From the NCBI RefSeq assembly GCF_004327355.1, contig NZ_QJUM01000035.1, positions 1-60,158 of the forward strand: 60,158 nt of DNA, read 5' to 3'. Positions 42,992 through 51,898 of the stretch are shown here, in pieces. Below the pieces are notes generated by a model. It had not been told where the DNA came from and made no database searches. It saw nothing but the letters and a program-made list of their open reading frames with translations. The stretch comes from Phytopseudomonas dryadis (lineage in GTDB: Bacteria > Pseudomonadota > Gammaproteobacteria > Pseudomonadales > Pseudomonadaceae). The translations under genes were made by a program, and so were the position numbers. Positions within the stretch are counted from its first letter, which is position 1, and each line of letters begins with the position of its first letter.

Positions 42992-44350
42992 ATGGCAGAC
43001 ACCAAGAAAACCCACGTCCGCTACCTGATCCTGCTCATGCTGTTTCTGGTGACCACGATCAACTACGCCGACCGCGCCACCATCTCCATCGCCGGTTCCA
43101 GCATGCAGAAGGATCTGGGCATCGATGCGGTGACCCTCGGCTACATCTTCTCCGCCTTCGGCTGGGCCTACGTCATTGGCCAGATCCCGGGCGGCTGGCT
43201 GCTCGACCGCTTCGGCTCCAAGCGCGTGTATGCCGCCGGCATCTTCATCTGGTCGCTGTTCACCCTGCTGCAGGGGTTCGTCGGCATGATGCCGGTGGCC
43301 TGGGCCGTGGTGACCCTGTTCGTGCTGCGTTTCATGGTCGGTTTCGCCGAAGCGCCATCGTTCCCCGGCAACGCGCGCATCGTCGCCGCCTGGTTCCCCA
43401 CCGCCGAGCGCGGTACGGCCTCGGCGGTCTTCAACTCGGCGCAGTATTTCGCCACCGCGCTGTTCGCCCCGCTGATGGGCTGGATCGTCTACAGCTTCGG
43501 CTGGGAGCACGTGTTCATGGTCATGGGCGTGCTGGGCATTCTCTTCGCCGGCCTCTGGATGAAGACCATCTACAACCCCAAGGAACACCCGCGCATCAGC
43601 GCCGGGGAAATCGAGCATATCGAGCGCAACGGCGGCCTGGTCGACATGGATCAGGCGAACAAGGGCGGCGGCGGGCCGAAGTGGAACTACATCGCCCAGT
43701 TGCTCAGCAACCGCATGATGGTCGGCGTCTACCTGGGGCAGTACTGCATCAACGCCATCACCTACTTCTTCCTCACCTGGTTCCCCGTGTACCTGGTGCA
43801 GGAGCGAGGCATGACCATTCTCAAGGCCGGTTTCATCGCCTCGTTGCCGGCAATCATGGGGTTCATCGGCGGTGTGCTCGGCGGGATCATTTCCGACTGG
43901 CTGCTGCGCCGCGGCCATAGCCTGACCCTGGCGCGCAAGCTGCCCATCGTCTGTGGCCTGATGCTGTCCACCAGCATGGTGCTGTGCAATTACGTGTCGG
44001 CCGAGTGGATGGTGGTCGGCTTCATGACCCTGGCCTTCTTCGGCAAGGGGCTGGGCGCGCTGGGCTGGGCCGTGGTGTCCGATACCTCGCCCAAGCAGAT
44101 CGCCGGCTTGTCCGGTGGCCTGTTCAATACCTTCGGCAATATCGCCTCGATCACCACGCCGATCATCATCGGCTACATCATCAGCGCCACCGGTTCGTTC
44201 AAGTGGGCGCTGGTGTACGTCGGTGCCAATGCGCTGGTGGCCGTATTCAGCTATCTGTTCATCGTCGGCCGCATCCAGCGCGTCGTGCTCAAGGATGAAA
44301 ACGGTCAAGCGCTCAACGACCCGGCTTCGCCCGCGCCGGCGTCGGCCTGA
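42992..44350 (+). CDS. gudP: MFS glucarate/galactarate transporter
   Basis: The 452-residue, 12-helix major facilitator belongs to the anion:cation symporter group (GudP/GarP type): NYADRATISIAGSSMQKDLGI, GWAYVIGQIPGGWLLDRFGSKRVY and RFMVGFAEAPSFPGNARIVAAWFP are typical. It would import glucarate and galactarate with protons, complementing TRAP uptake of uronates. It is followed after 21 bases by garD, so the two form an operon under the LacI palindromes. Confidence 0.9.
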   Translation: MADTKKTHVRYLILLMLFLVTTINYADRATISIAGSSMQKDLGIDAVTLGYIFSAFGWAYVIGQIPGGWLLDRFGSKRVYAAGIFIWSLFTLLQGFVGMMPVAWAVVTLFVLRFMVGFAEAPSFPGNARIVAAWFPTAERGTASAVFNSAQYFATALFAPLMGWIVYSFGWEHVFMVMGVLGILFAGLWMKTIYNPKEHPRISAGEIEHIERNGGLVDMDQANKGGGGPKWNYIAQLLSNRMMVGVYLGQYCINAITYFFLTWFPVYLVQERGMTILKAGFIASLPAIMGFIGGVLGGIISDWLLRRGHSLTLARKLPIVCGLMLSTSMVLCNYVSAEWMVVGFMTLAFFGKGLGALGWAVVSDTSPKQIAGLSGGLFNTFGNIASITTPIIIGYIISATGSFKWALVYVGANALVAVFSYLFIVGRIQRVVLKDENGQALNDPASPAPASA

Positions 44351-44371
44351 GACAGGAAAAGGAGTAGCCCG

Positions 44372-45928
44372 ATGGAGCTCATTCAACACCAGGACTCGCC
44401 GCGTTACATCCGCCTGCACGCCGATGACAACGTGGCCATCGTCATCAACGAGCAGGGCGTCGCCGCCGGCGGGCGTTTCCCCGATGGGCTGGTCACCCGG
44501 GAGGCCGTGCCGCAGAGTCACAAGGTCACCCTGGTCGATATCGCCAGGGGGGGCGCGGTGCTGCGTTACGGCACCATCATCGGTCACGCGCTGGAGGCCA
44601 TACCCCGTGGTAGCTGGGTGCGCGAGGAACTGCTGAGCATTCCCGAGGCGCCGCATCTGGATGATCTGCCCATGGCCACCGAAGGCAGCCGGCAGGTGGA
44701 GCCCCTGGAGGGTTATACCTTCGAGGGCTTTCGCAATCCGGACGGTACGGTCGGCACGCGCAACATCCTCGGCGTGACCACTACGGTGCAGTGCGTCACC
44801 GGGGTGCTCGAGCACTGCGTCGAGCGGGTGCGCAAGGAACTGCTGCCCAGGTACCCGAACGTCGACGATGTGGTCGCCCTGAGCCACAGCTACGGCTGTG
44901 GCGTGGCGATCAACGCGCCGGATGCGGTGGTGCCGATCCGCACCCTGTACAACATCAGTCGCAACCCCAACCTCGGTGGTCAGGCGCTGGTCATCAGCCT
45001 CGGCTGCGAGAAGCTGCAGGCCAGCCAGTTGATGGACGGCGATGCGCTGACCAACGGCATGGACGAGGAAGACTGGCTGTTCCGTCTGCAGGATTCCAGC
45101 AACGGTTTCAGCGGCATGGTCGAGCAGATCATGGCGATGATCGAGGAGCGCCTGAAGGTGCTCGACCGGCGGCGTCGGGAAACCTGCCCGGCCGCCGAAC
45201 TGGTGGTGGGCATGCAGTGCGGCGGCAGCGACGCCTTCTCCGGCGTTACCGCCAATCCGGCCCTGGGGGTGGCTGCCGACCTGCTGGTGCGCGCCGGCGC
45301 CACGGTGATGTTTTCCGAGAACACCGAGGTGCGTGACGGCATTCATCTGCTGACGCCACGGGCGGTCAACCGCGAGGTGGCCGACGCGCTGGTGCGGGAG
45401 ATGGACTGGTACGACCGCTACCTCGAGCGCGGCATGGCCGATCGCAGCGCCAACACCACGCCGGGCAACAAGAAGGGTGGCCTGAACAACATCGTCGAGA
45501 AGGCCATGGGCTCCATCGCCAAGTCCGGCTCCAGCCCCATCGCCGGCGTGGTCGCGCCGGGCGAGCGGGTCCGCGGCAAGGGCCTGTACTACTGCGCCAC
45601 GCCGGCCAGCGATTTCATCTGCGGCACCCTGCAACTGGCCGCCGGCATGAACCTGCACATCTTCACCACCGGCCGTGGCACGCCCTACGGCCTGGCCATG
45701 GTGCCGGTGATCAAGGTGGCCACGCGCACGCAACTGGCCGAACGCTGGCCGGATCTGATCGACGTGGATGCCGGCCGGGTGACCTCGGGACGGCTGTCGC
45801 TGGAGGAACTGGGCTGGGAGATCTTCCAGTTGTATCTCGACGTGGCCAGCGGCAGGACCAGGACCTGGGCGGAACAGCACCGCCTGCACAACGACCTGGT
45901 GTTGTTCAACCCGGCTCCGGTGACGTGA
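44372..45928 (+). CDS. garD: Galactarate dehydratase
   Basis: GarD dehydrates galactarate (mucate) to 5-keto-4-deoxyglucarate, joining the GudD route at KdgD. The 518-residue protein has an N-terminal SAF-like domain (about residues 10-85; VTREAVPQSHKVTLVDI) and the UxaA-type core with GFRNPDGTVGTRNI, SHSYGCGVAINAPDA and QCGGSDAFSGVTANP. An AAAGGAGTAG ribosome site is present. It is co-transcribed with gudP. Confidence 0.94.
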   Translation: MELIQHQDSPRYIRLHADDNVAIVINEQGVAAGGRFPDGLVTREAVPQSHKVTLVDIARGGAVLRYGTIIGHALEAIPRGSWVREELLSIPEAPHLDDLPMATEGSRQVEPLEGYTFEGFRNPDGTVGTRNILGVTTTVQCVTGVLEHCVERVRKELLPRYPNVDDVVALSHSYGCGVAINAPDAVVPIRTLYNISRNPNLGGQALVISLGCEKLQASQLMDGDALTNGMDEEDWLFRLQDSSNGFSGMVEQIMAMIEERLKVLDRRRRETCPAAELVVGMQCGGSDAFSGVTANPALGVAADLLVRAGATVMFSENTEVRDGIHLLTPRAVNREVADALVREMDWYDRYLERGMADRSANTTPGNKKGGLNNIVEKAMGSIAKSGSSPIAGVVAPGERVRGKGLYYCATPASDFICGTLQLAAGMNLHIFTTGRGTPYGLAMVPVIKVATRTQLAERWPDLIDVDAGRVTSGRLSLEELGWEIFQLYLDVASGRTRTWAEQHRLHNDLVLFNPAPVT

Positions 45929-46016
45929 CCGCGATCCCGCGCGCCGGGATCGGCGCCCTCGGTAGCGCGCATAAGCGCTATCATCCGAGCTTTCGCCAGG
46001 AACAGAGGAGAGCAGC

Positions 46017-46949
46017 ATGAGTCGCCCGAACGTGCTTCAGGTCGGTCGCTTCCCGAATCGTTTCAACGAGCGCCTGCAGCGTGACTACCAGCTGACCCGC
46101 CTGTGGGAGCAGCCGCAGGACTTCCTCGCCGAGCACGGCGCCACTGTCGATATCGTGGTGACCTCGGCCCGCTATGGCTGCTCGGCCGAGCAACTGGCGC
46201 AGATGCCCAACCTGCGCGCGATCTGCAGCTTCGGGGTCGGCTACGACTCGATCGCCGTGGAACAGGCCAAGGCCCGTGGCATCCAGATCAGCACCACGCC
46301 GGACGTGCTCAACGATTGCGTGGCCGATCTGGCCATGGGCCTGATCATCGACAGCGCCCGGCAGATGTCGGCGTCCGACCAGCATGTGCGCCAGGGCAAA
46401 TGGCTCAAGGGCCAGTACCCGCTGACCCGCAAGGTCAGCGGCAAGAACCTGGGCATCGTCGGCTTCGGCCGCATCGGCAAGGACATCGCCAAGCGCGCTG
46501 CCGGTTTCGACATGGCGATCCGTTACCACAACCGTCGCCAGGACCCGGGCAGCGACTACGGTTACGAAGCCGATCTCAAGGCGTTGGCGCGCTGGGCCGA
46601 CTTCCTGGTACTGGCCTGCCCGGGCGGCGCGGCCACCCACCATCTGATCGACGCGGCCGTGCTCGAAGCCCTGGGCGCCGATGGCATCCTGATCAATATC
46701 GCCCGTGGCAGCGTGGTGGATGAGCAAGCCCTGGTCGCGGCCCTGCAGGCCGGCACCCTGGGCGGTGCGGGGCTGGATGTGTTCGAGGACGAGCCGCGGG
46801 TGCCCGAGGCGCTGTTCACGATGCCCAACGTGGTCCTGCTGCCCCATGTCGGCAGCGCCACCGAGGAAACCCGCCTGGCCATGGAGAACCTGGTGTTCGA
46901 CAACCTCGATGCCTTCATCGAGCGTGGTGAGCTGGTCACCGCGCTATAG
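46017..46949 (+). CDS. 2-hydroxyacid dehydrogenase (NADPH-type)
   Basis: The 310-residue protein has the Rossmann motif GFGRIG (149-154), an NRR triplet (172-174) expected for NADPH preference, and the full catalytic set Arg230 (IARGSVVDE), Glu259 (DVFEDEP) and His277 (LPHVGS). It resembles glyoxylate/hydroxypyruvate or 2-ketoaldonate reductases (GhrB group). Unlike the relative at 35446, its active site is intact. An AGAGGAGAG site precedes the start. It follows garD by 88 bases and may serve aldarate-derived hydroxyacids, though a general role is also possible. Confidence 0.88.
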   Translation: MSRPNVLQVGRFPNRFNERLQRDYQLTRLWEQPQDFLAEHGATVDIVVTSARYGCSAEQLAQMPNLRAICSFGVGYDSIAVEQAKARGIQISTTPDVLNDCVADLAMGLIIDSARQMSASDQHVRQGKWLKGQYPLTRKVSGKNLGIVGFGRIGKDIAKRAAGFDMAIRYHNRRQDPGSDYGYEADLKALARWADFLVLACPGGAATHHLIDAAVLEALGADGILINIARGSVVDEQALVAALQAGTLGGAGLDVFEDEPRVPEALFTMPNVVLLPHVGSATEETRLAMENLVFDNLDAFIERGELVTAL

Positions 46950-46973
46950 GCGCTGTCCCTTGAGGGCATCTCT

Positions 46974-46995
46974 TCGTATCCGCGCGAACGGGCTG
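46974..46995. repeat. Short inverted piece of repeat family B
   Basis: Its reverse complement, CAGCCCGTTCGC..GATACGA, matches the tails of repeat family B at about 9064 and 41459. It opens a 246-base gap made up of repeats and lacking a gene. Confidence 0.5.
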
Positions 46996-47020
46996 AATCC
47001 GCCGGCGCAAGCGGCCGGTC

Positions 47021-47069
47021 GTAGGATGGGTGCAACCCATCGGCAATTGATGGGTTGCACCCATCCTAC
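47021..47069. repeat. Hairpin repeat GTAGGATGGGTG, copy 2
   Basis: GTAGGATGGGTGCAACCCAT faces ATGGGTTGCACCCATCCTAC around a short loop, a cleaner palindrome than copy 1 at 9125. It may end transcription from the hydroxyacid dehydrogenase side. Confidence 0.75.
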
Positions 47070-47112
47070 GGGCTGCCTCGCTTCTAGCTTGAAGCTTGCG
47101 GCTTGCAGCTCA

Positions 47113-47187
47113 ATGGCTGCCATCCCCATTACGATTGCCCCATTCGCCGCCTCGGGCATATCGACTACCCTGGCCGACATATGACCG
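47113..47187. repeat. Dispersed 73-bp repeat, family A, copy 2
   Basis: It runs from ATGGCTGCCATCC to GACATATGACCG, the inverted counterpart of 8781-8853. As at that site, it lies close to a GTAGGATGGGTG hairpin, so the two elements recur together. Confidence 0.65.
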
Positions 47188-47195
47188 TAGACGCC

Positions 47196-47753
47196 TCAGG
47201 CGCCGGGTTTGCTGTCGAGGGCCTTGCAACTGGCGGCGTAGTTCTGGCGGCAGGCGCTCTGGAACAGGCGCCTGGCCTGGTCGGGATCGCGGTCCACGCC
47301 TTCTATGCCGCGCAGATAGAGGTTGCCGAGAATGTGCTGGGCCATCGGGTTGCCGCTGCTGGCCGACTGGTTGAGGTACTTGAGCATGGCCGGCGGATTG
47401 CCGAACTCCGGATTGTCACGTCCGGTATAGAGGTAGGCGAGGCTGACGGCGGCTTCGGCATGACCCTTGTCGGCGGCCATTTTCCACCAGTACTCGGCCT
47501 GCTTGAGGTCCTTCCGCGGTTTGCCGACGAAGTAGAAACTGCCCAGTTGGAACTGGCTGTCGAGGTCGCCACGCTGGGCCTGGCTGCGCAGGCGCTCAAA
47601 GTCGCCGTCGGCGGGCTGCTGCTCCGGCGTCGTGGCCGTGGGGGCCTCGGGCGCCGGCGTCCGTTGCTGCGTTTCGTGGTTGACGCAGCCGGCGATCAGC
47701 AGCAGGCCACAGGCCAGGGCAAGCAGGGGCGTCGCGGGCATGAATCGGATCAT
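47196..47753 (-). CDS. Sel1-repeat lipoprotein
   Basis: The 185-residue protein has a lipoprotein signal with lipobox LIAGC (Cys23), a Thr/Pro/Ala-rich linker and three Sel1-like repeats (SQFQLGSFYFVGKPRKDLKQAEYWWKMAADKGHAEAAVSLAYLY and following). The repeats usually mediate protein contacts in the periplasm or at the outer membrane. Position 2 after the cysteine is Val, so outer-membrane sorting is expected. A GGAGA site precedes the start. Partner unknown. It diverges from the polyamine-type operon. Confidence 0.85.
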   Translation of the reverse strand: MIRFMPATPLLALACGLLLIAGCVNHETQQRTPAPEAPTATTPEQQPADGDFERLRSQAQRGDLDSQFQLGSFYFVGKPRKDLKQAEYWWKMAADKGHAEAAVSLAYLYTGRDNPEFGNPPAMLKYLNQSASSGNPMAQHILGNLYLRGIEGVDRDPDQARRLFQSACRQNYAASCKALDSKPGA

Positions 47754-47911
47754 CGGGTATCTCCTGGGGCGGTAGCCGCTGGCGCTGGGTGAGTCGGTGT
47801 CGGCTTGGCCAGCGTCAGGGCCTTGATTGTTGTGGGTCTTCGACCCGGCCGCTGGATAACGGTTCGATCCTGGGCGCTCGGATGTGTCCGCGGCGGTCCG
47901 TGGTTGGTTTA

Positions 47912-47960
47912 ATGAAAATATTCGTGTATTTTTCATGAAATATATTCTGAATAATTTCAT
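47912..47960. promoter_or_regulatory. Three AT-rich operator-like repeats, ATGAAA(N)TATTC
   Basis: ATGAAAATATTC (47912-47923), ATGAAATATATTC (47935-47947) and, inverted, GAATAATTTCAT (47949-47960) lie just before the FAD-oxidase gene. This is one of the most AT-rich patches of the window. They resemble the AAAATATAATGAACA-type sites of E. coli PuuR in composition, and the operon encodes a PuuR-like protein, so autoregulation is likely. The promoter itself probably overlaps them. Confidence 0.55.
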
Positions 47961-47972
47961 GGCCCGCTGCCC

Positions 47973-49262
47973 ATGTTCAAGCAATCCGCCCAGCATGTCG
48001 GTACTTGCTACGCCGCCACCTACCCCGGTTCCATCGCCTTGCGTCCGCGCCTGGAGGCCAGCCTCGATTGCGATGTGCTGATCGTCGGCGCCGGTTTCAG
48101 CGGGTTGCACACCGGTTTGCGCCTGGCCCTGAGCGGCAAGCGCGTGGTGTTGCTGGAGGCCAGCCGGGTAGCCTGGGCCGCGTCCGGGCGCAACGGCGGG
48201 CAGGCCTTGCTGGGCTGGTCCTGCGACATGCCACCGCTGCAGAAGGCGCTCGGCCTGGACGGCGCGCGGCGCTTGTGGGACAGCATGTGCTGGGCCGCCG
48301 AAGAGCTGCGCGCGTTGCCGCAGCGGCATGGCTTCGAGGTCGACTACCGGGTGGGCAGCCTGTGGACGGCCGTGCTGCAGCGCCGCGTCGGGCAGTTGCG
48401 TGAGGCTCAGCACGAGGCACGGCAGACGTGGGGCTACCACGGTCTGCGCTTTATAGAGGGGGCGGAACTGCGCGAATGGATCGACAGCCCGCGTTATCGG
48501 GCCGCGCTCTACGATCCCCAGGGCGCCCACCTCGATCCGCTGAAGCTGGCCCACGGCCTGGCCGACGCCATCGAGAAGGCCGGCGGGCGGATTTTCGAGC
48601 AGAGCCAGGTGCTCGGCTACGAGGAGGTGGCGGGCGGCTACCGCGCCCGCACCGAGTTGGGCGAGGTACGCGCCGATGTGCTGGTGCTGGCCTGCAATGC
48701 CTATATCGATCGGCTGGATAGCCGCTTGTCCCGCCGCCTGCTGCCCGTGGGCTCCTATCAGGTCGCCACCGCGGTGCTCGATGCGCAACTGGCGCGTTCG
48801 GTGTTGCCACGCAACAGCTGCGTGATCGACAACCAGTTCGTCCCCGACTATTTCCGCCTGACCCCGGACAACCGCCTGCTGTTCGGCGGTGGTTGCACCT
48901 ACCTGGGTGGTCTGCCCAGGGATGTGCCGGCGGCGACCCGGCCCTATCTGGAGCGGGTATTTCCGCAGCTCACCGGCGTGGATATCGAGTTCGGCTGGGG
49001 CGGGCATATCGACGTGACCATGAAGCGCACGCCGGATATCGGCCGGCAGGGGCAACGCTACTGGTTGCAGGGCTTTTCCGGACATGGCGTGCTGCCGACC
49101 CTGGCCGGCGCCCGTGCGGTGGCCGATGCCATTCTCGGCGACGAGCGGTTGCTGGGGCTCTACCAGGCCATCGGCAATCCGCGCTTTCCCGGCGGCGCCT
49201 GGCTGGCGGCGCCGCTCGAAGCGGCCGGCAAGGCCTGGTACCGTCTGCGCGACAGCGTCTGA
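47973..49262 (+). CDS. PuuB-like FAD-dependent oxidoreductase
   Basis: The 429-residue protein has the DAO-type FAD motif LIVGAGFSGLHTGLRLA (about residues 36-52), ASGRNGGQALLGWS, and GFSGHGVLPTLAGARAVADAI at its end. It resembles gamma-glutamylputrescine oxidoreductase, which oxidises the amine produced by the ligase encoded downstream. Together with the next two genes it forms a gamma-glutamylation pathway for polyamines or other amines. The start has only a weak ribosome site but matches the family's N-terminus. Confidence 0.85.
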   Translation: MFKQSAQHVGTCYAATYPGSIALRPRLEASLDCDVLIVGAGFSGLHTGLRLALSGKRVVLLEASRVAWAASGRNGGQALLGWSCDMPPLQKALGLDGARRLWDSMCWAAEELRALPQRHGFEVDYRVGSLWTAVLQRRVGQLREAQHEARQTWGYHGLRFIEGAELREWIDSPRYRAALYDPQGAHLDPLKLAHGLADAIEKAGGRIFEQSQVLGYEEVAGGYRARTELGEVRADVLVLACNAYIDRLDSRLSRRLLPVGSYQVATAVLDAQLARSVLPRNSCVIDNQFVPDYFRLTPDNRLLFGGGCTYLGGLPRDVPAATRPYLERVFPQLTGVDIEFGWGGHIDVTMKRTPDIGRQGQRYWLQGFSGHGVLPTLAGARAVADAILGDERLLGLYQAIGNPRFPGGAWLAAPLEAAGKAWYRLRDSV

Positions 49263-49277
49263 AGCAGGAACGAGCCC

Positions 49278-49835
49278 ATGGACATGCAAGACGAAATCGA
49301 AGGCCTGGCGATCCTCATCCGTGACCTGCGCAAGCACAAGAATCTGACGCTGGGCCAACTGGCGGCCCGCATCGACCGCTCGGTGGGCTTCCTGTCCCAG
49401 GTCGAGCGCGGCCTGTCGCGACCCACCGTGGCCGATCTGACCGCCATCAGCGAAACGCTCGGGGTGCCGACCACCTACTTCTACAGCCTGAGCAAGCCGC
49501 GGGCGCTGCCCTGGGTCACCCGTCCGGGCGAGCGGCGTACGCTGTACTACGCCGGGGGCATCACCGATGTGCTGGTGTCGCCGCGCATGTCGGCCGGCTT
49601 CTCCATGCTCGAGAGCCACCTGGCGCCTGGCGCCAGCAGTGGCGAAGGGCACCTGGACGACAGCTCGGAGCAGGGCGGTTTCGTCCTCGAGGGCGAGCTG
49701 AGCATCTGGCTGGACGACCAGCAGGAGCCGGTGACCCTCGGCCCCAACGACAGCTTCCAGCTGCCGCCGCACAGCCAGTTCCGCTACGCCAACCTCACCG
49801 ACCAGCCCGCACGGGTACTCTGGGTGTTCCGCTGA
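49278..49835 (+). CDS. XRE-cupin regulator (PuuR-like)
   Basis: The 185-residue protein has an XRE helix-turn-helix (about residues 8-62; LTLGQLAARIDRSVGFLSQVERGLSRPTVADL) and a C-terminal cupin domain (GHLDDSSEQGGFVLEGELSIWLDD). Such proteins repress polyamine or amino-acid catabolic operons and are released by the substrate. It lies between the oxidase and the ligase, 15 and 19 bases from each, so the three are one operon. Confidence 0.88.
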   Translation: MDMQDEIEGLAILIRDLRKHKNLTLGQLAARIDRSVGFLSQVERGLSRPTVADLTAISETLGVPTTYFYSLSKPRALPWVTRPGERRTLYYAGGITDVLVSPRMSAGFSMLESHLAPGASSGEGHLDDSSEQGGFVLEGELSIWLDDQQEPVTLGPNDSFQLPPHSQFRYANLTDQPARVLWVFR

Positions 49836-49854
49836 GCGGACACAGGATCTCGAC

Positions 49855-51195
49855 ATGACCACCGACAACCTGCTCGACGAAGTCCGCACTTTTCGCGCCG
49901 CTCACCCAGACGTTCGCTATGTCGATCTGATCTGCCTGGACATTCCCGGCCATTTCTATGGCAAGCGCTATCCCATCGAGATGCTGGAGAAAGTCGCTGC
50001 GGGCAGCCTGCTCAAGCTGCCGCAGAACTGCGTGCTGCTCGGTGCCCAGGGTGGCCTGCATCCGATCGGCGACTACTGCTTCAACGATGGCGATCCGGAC
50101 GCGCCGCGCCGGCTGATTCCCGGCACGCTCAAGCCGGTGCGCTGGGAAAGCCAGCCCCTGGGGCAGATGCTGATCAGTTCCGACGGCACCGAGTCGCCCA
50201 TCGAGTTCGAACCCCGCGAAGTGCTGGCGTGGGTGCTGCGGCGCCTGGCCGCGCGCGGCATCCGCCCGGTGGTGGCGTTCGAGCTGGAGTTCTACCTGTT
50301 CGACCGCGCGCTCAAGGACGGTCTGCCGCAGTTCCCGCGCGACCCCCTGTGCGATGACGAGGACGATCAGCCGAACCTGCACATCGAGCGCCTGTCGCGC
50401 TTTTCCACGGTGCTGCACGAAATCGTCGACGCGGCGAACGAACTGGGCATCGATGCCAACGTGATCACCGCCGAGATCGGCCCGGGGCAGTTCGAGATCA
50501 ATTTCGGCCACTGCGCCGACGGCATGCTGGCGGCCGACTGGGCCGCCCTGTTCTGCCGCAGCACCCGGGGCGTGGCGCTCAAGCACGGTCATCGCGCCAG
50601 TTTCATGAGCAAACCCTACCTGGATGCGCCGGGCAGCGGCATGCATGTGCATGTCAGTCTCTACGACGACGCCGGCAACAATCTGCTGGCCGCCGACGAG
50701 CAGCGTCCACTGCGGCACGCCGTGGCCGGCTGCCTGGAGTTGCTGCCGCACTGCATGCCGATCTTCGCCGCCAACCACAATGCCTATCGGCGCTACGGTT
50801 CCCGGGTCAATGCCGCGAGCCGCGCCAGCTGGGGCTACGAGGACCGGGACGCCTGTATCCGCATTCCCGATTCCGATGCGCGCAATCTACGCATCGAGCA
50901 TCGCCTGGCCGGCGCCGATGCCAATCCTTACCTGGTGCTGGCGGCCATTCTGGTCGGCATGGAGCATGGCCTCGAGGTGCAGCGCGAACCTATCGCGCCA
51001 TTGAACGAGAACCGCCAGAGCGGCATCGACTTTCCCATGGACATGCTCTCGGCCGTGGCCGCGATGCGCGATCAGCCGGTCGTCAAGCGCGGCTTGGGCG
51101 AGGAGTTCGTGATGGTCTACTGCGAAAACAAACGCCAGGATCACCTGGCGTTCATGGACGCCATCCACGCCCGGGAGTATCGCTGGTTCCTTTGA
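49855..51195 (+). CDS. Glutamine-synthetase-family gamma-glutamylamine ligase (PuuA/PauA-like)
   Basis: The 446-residue protein has glutamine-synthetase family motifs: VVAFELEFYLFD (metal glutamates), PGSGMHVHVSLYD, FAANHNAYRRYGSR and RIEHRLAGADANPYL. The classical adenylylation tyrosine region is lacking, as in PuuA, and the surroundings show gamma-glutamylation of an amine such as putrescine rather than nitrogen assimilation. The amine cannot be read from sequence; pseudomonads keep several such ligases with different amine preferences. Confidence 0.88.
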   Translation: MTTDNLLDEVRTFRAAHPDVRYVDLICLDIPGHFYGKRYPIEMLEKVAAGSLLKLPQNCVLLGAQGGLHPIGDYCFNDGDPDAPRRLIPGTLKPVRWESQPLGQMLISSDGTESPIEFEPREVLAWVLRRLAARGIRPVVAFELEFYLFDRALKDGLPQFPRDPLCDDEDDQPNLHIERLSRFSTVLHEIVDAANELGIDANVITAEIGPGQFEINFGHCADGMLAADWAALFCRSTRGVALKHGHRASFMSKPYLDAPGSGMHVHVSLYDDAGNNLLAADEQRPLRHAVAGCLELLPHCMPIFAANHNAYRRYGSRVNAASRASWGYEDRDACIRIPDSDARNLRIEHRLAGADANPYLVLAAILVGMEHGLEVQREPIAPLNENRQSGIDFPMDMLSAVAAMRDQPVVKRGLGEEFVMVYCENKRQDHLAFMDAIHAREYRWFL

Positions 51196-51210
51196 GGCAG
51201 CCCCAAGCCC

Positions 51211-51276
51211 AAGCTGCAAGCCTCAAGTTTGAAGCTTCCCGCGGCGCTCTTACTTGCAGCTTGAGGCTTGCAGCTT
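51211..51276. terminator. Long hairpin between convergent genes
   Basis: AAGCTGCAAGCCTCAAG (51211-51227) and CTTGAGGCTTGCAGCTT (51260-51276) are exact reverse complements around a 32-base loop. It lies between the ends of the ligase gene (51195) and the Yip1-like gene (51287), so it could stop transcription from both sides. It belongs to the AAGCTTGCAG-type repeats seen elsewhere in the window. Confidence 0.55.
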
Positions 51277-51286
51277 GTAGCTGCTT

Positions 51287-51898
51287 CTAGCGGAACAGCG
51301 ACCAGCTGACCGCGTAGTCGTCGAAGCCCAGGCCCCAGAGCGCCACGGTCAGCGCCAGGATCAGCTCCAGCAGCAGCACGCCGATGGCCAGGGTGCCGCC
51401 GGAGATGGTCAGGGCTTCGTTGACCGGAATACGCAGGAAGGCCGGCATGCCCACATAGAGCAGGTAGCCGCTGTAGGCCAGGGCGATGATCCCCACCGCG
51501 ACCAGCAGCCAGGCCTTGGGATACAGCAGCGACAGACCGGCGATGAACAGCGGGGTGGCGACGTAGCCGGCGAAGACGATGCAGCGGCGACGGCTTGGAC
51601 GGCTGGCGAAGGAGTCCGACATCCAGTGGATGACGTTGCCCATGATCGCCACGCCGAGCAGCATCAGGATATAGAAGGTGATCCCCAGCACCGCGCCGGT
51701 GGGCATGGCGACCTTGGTGACTTCTCCACCCAGGTGCCAGCCGATCTGCGTGGTGCCGATGAAGGCGCTGACCACCGGGATCAGCGCCATCAGCAGGACG
51801 TGGTGGGCGTAAAGGTGGGTGATGCTTTCCTTTTCGCTGTCGATGTTGCGCCATTCGCGGCCCGGGTGGGCCAGCAGACCCCATATATGGTTGATCAT
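51287..51898 (-). CDS. Yip1-family inner-membrane protein
   Basis: The 203-residue protein starts MINHIWGLLAHPGREWRNID, a typical bacterial Yip1-domain opening, and has five hydrophobic helices. Function is unknown in bacteria. The ATG at 51898 is chosen because AGGAGAAG stands seven bases before it; the frame is open 28 codons further upstream without protein-like sequence. It is convergent with the polyamine-type operon. Confidence 0.82.
   Translation of the reverse strand: MINHIWGLLAHPGREWRNIDSEKESITHLYAHHVLLMALIPVVSAFIGTTQIGWHLGGEVTKVAMPTGAVLGITFYILMLLGVAIMGNVIHWMSDSFASRPSRRRCIVFAGYVATPLFIAGLSLLYPKAWLLVAVGIIALAYSGYLLYVGMPAFLRIPVNEALTISGGTLAIGVLLLELILALTVALWGLGFDDYAVSWSLFR

Noticed and set aside
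42896..46018. A 1040-codon open frame on the minus strand over gudP and garD
   Set aside because: It is antisense to two well-supported genes, has a His/Gln/Asp-heavy low-complexity composition and no ribosome site. It arises from codon bias in high-GC DNA.
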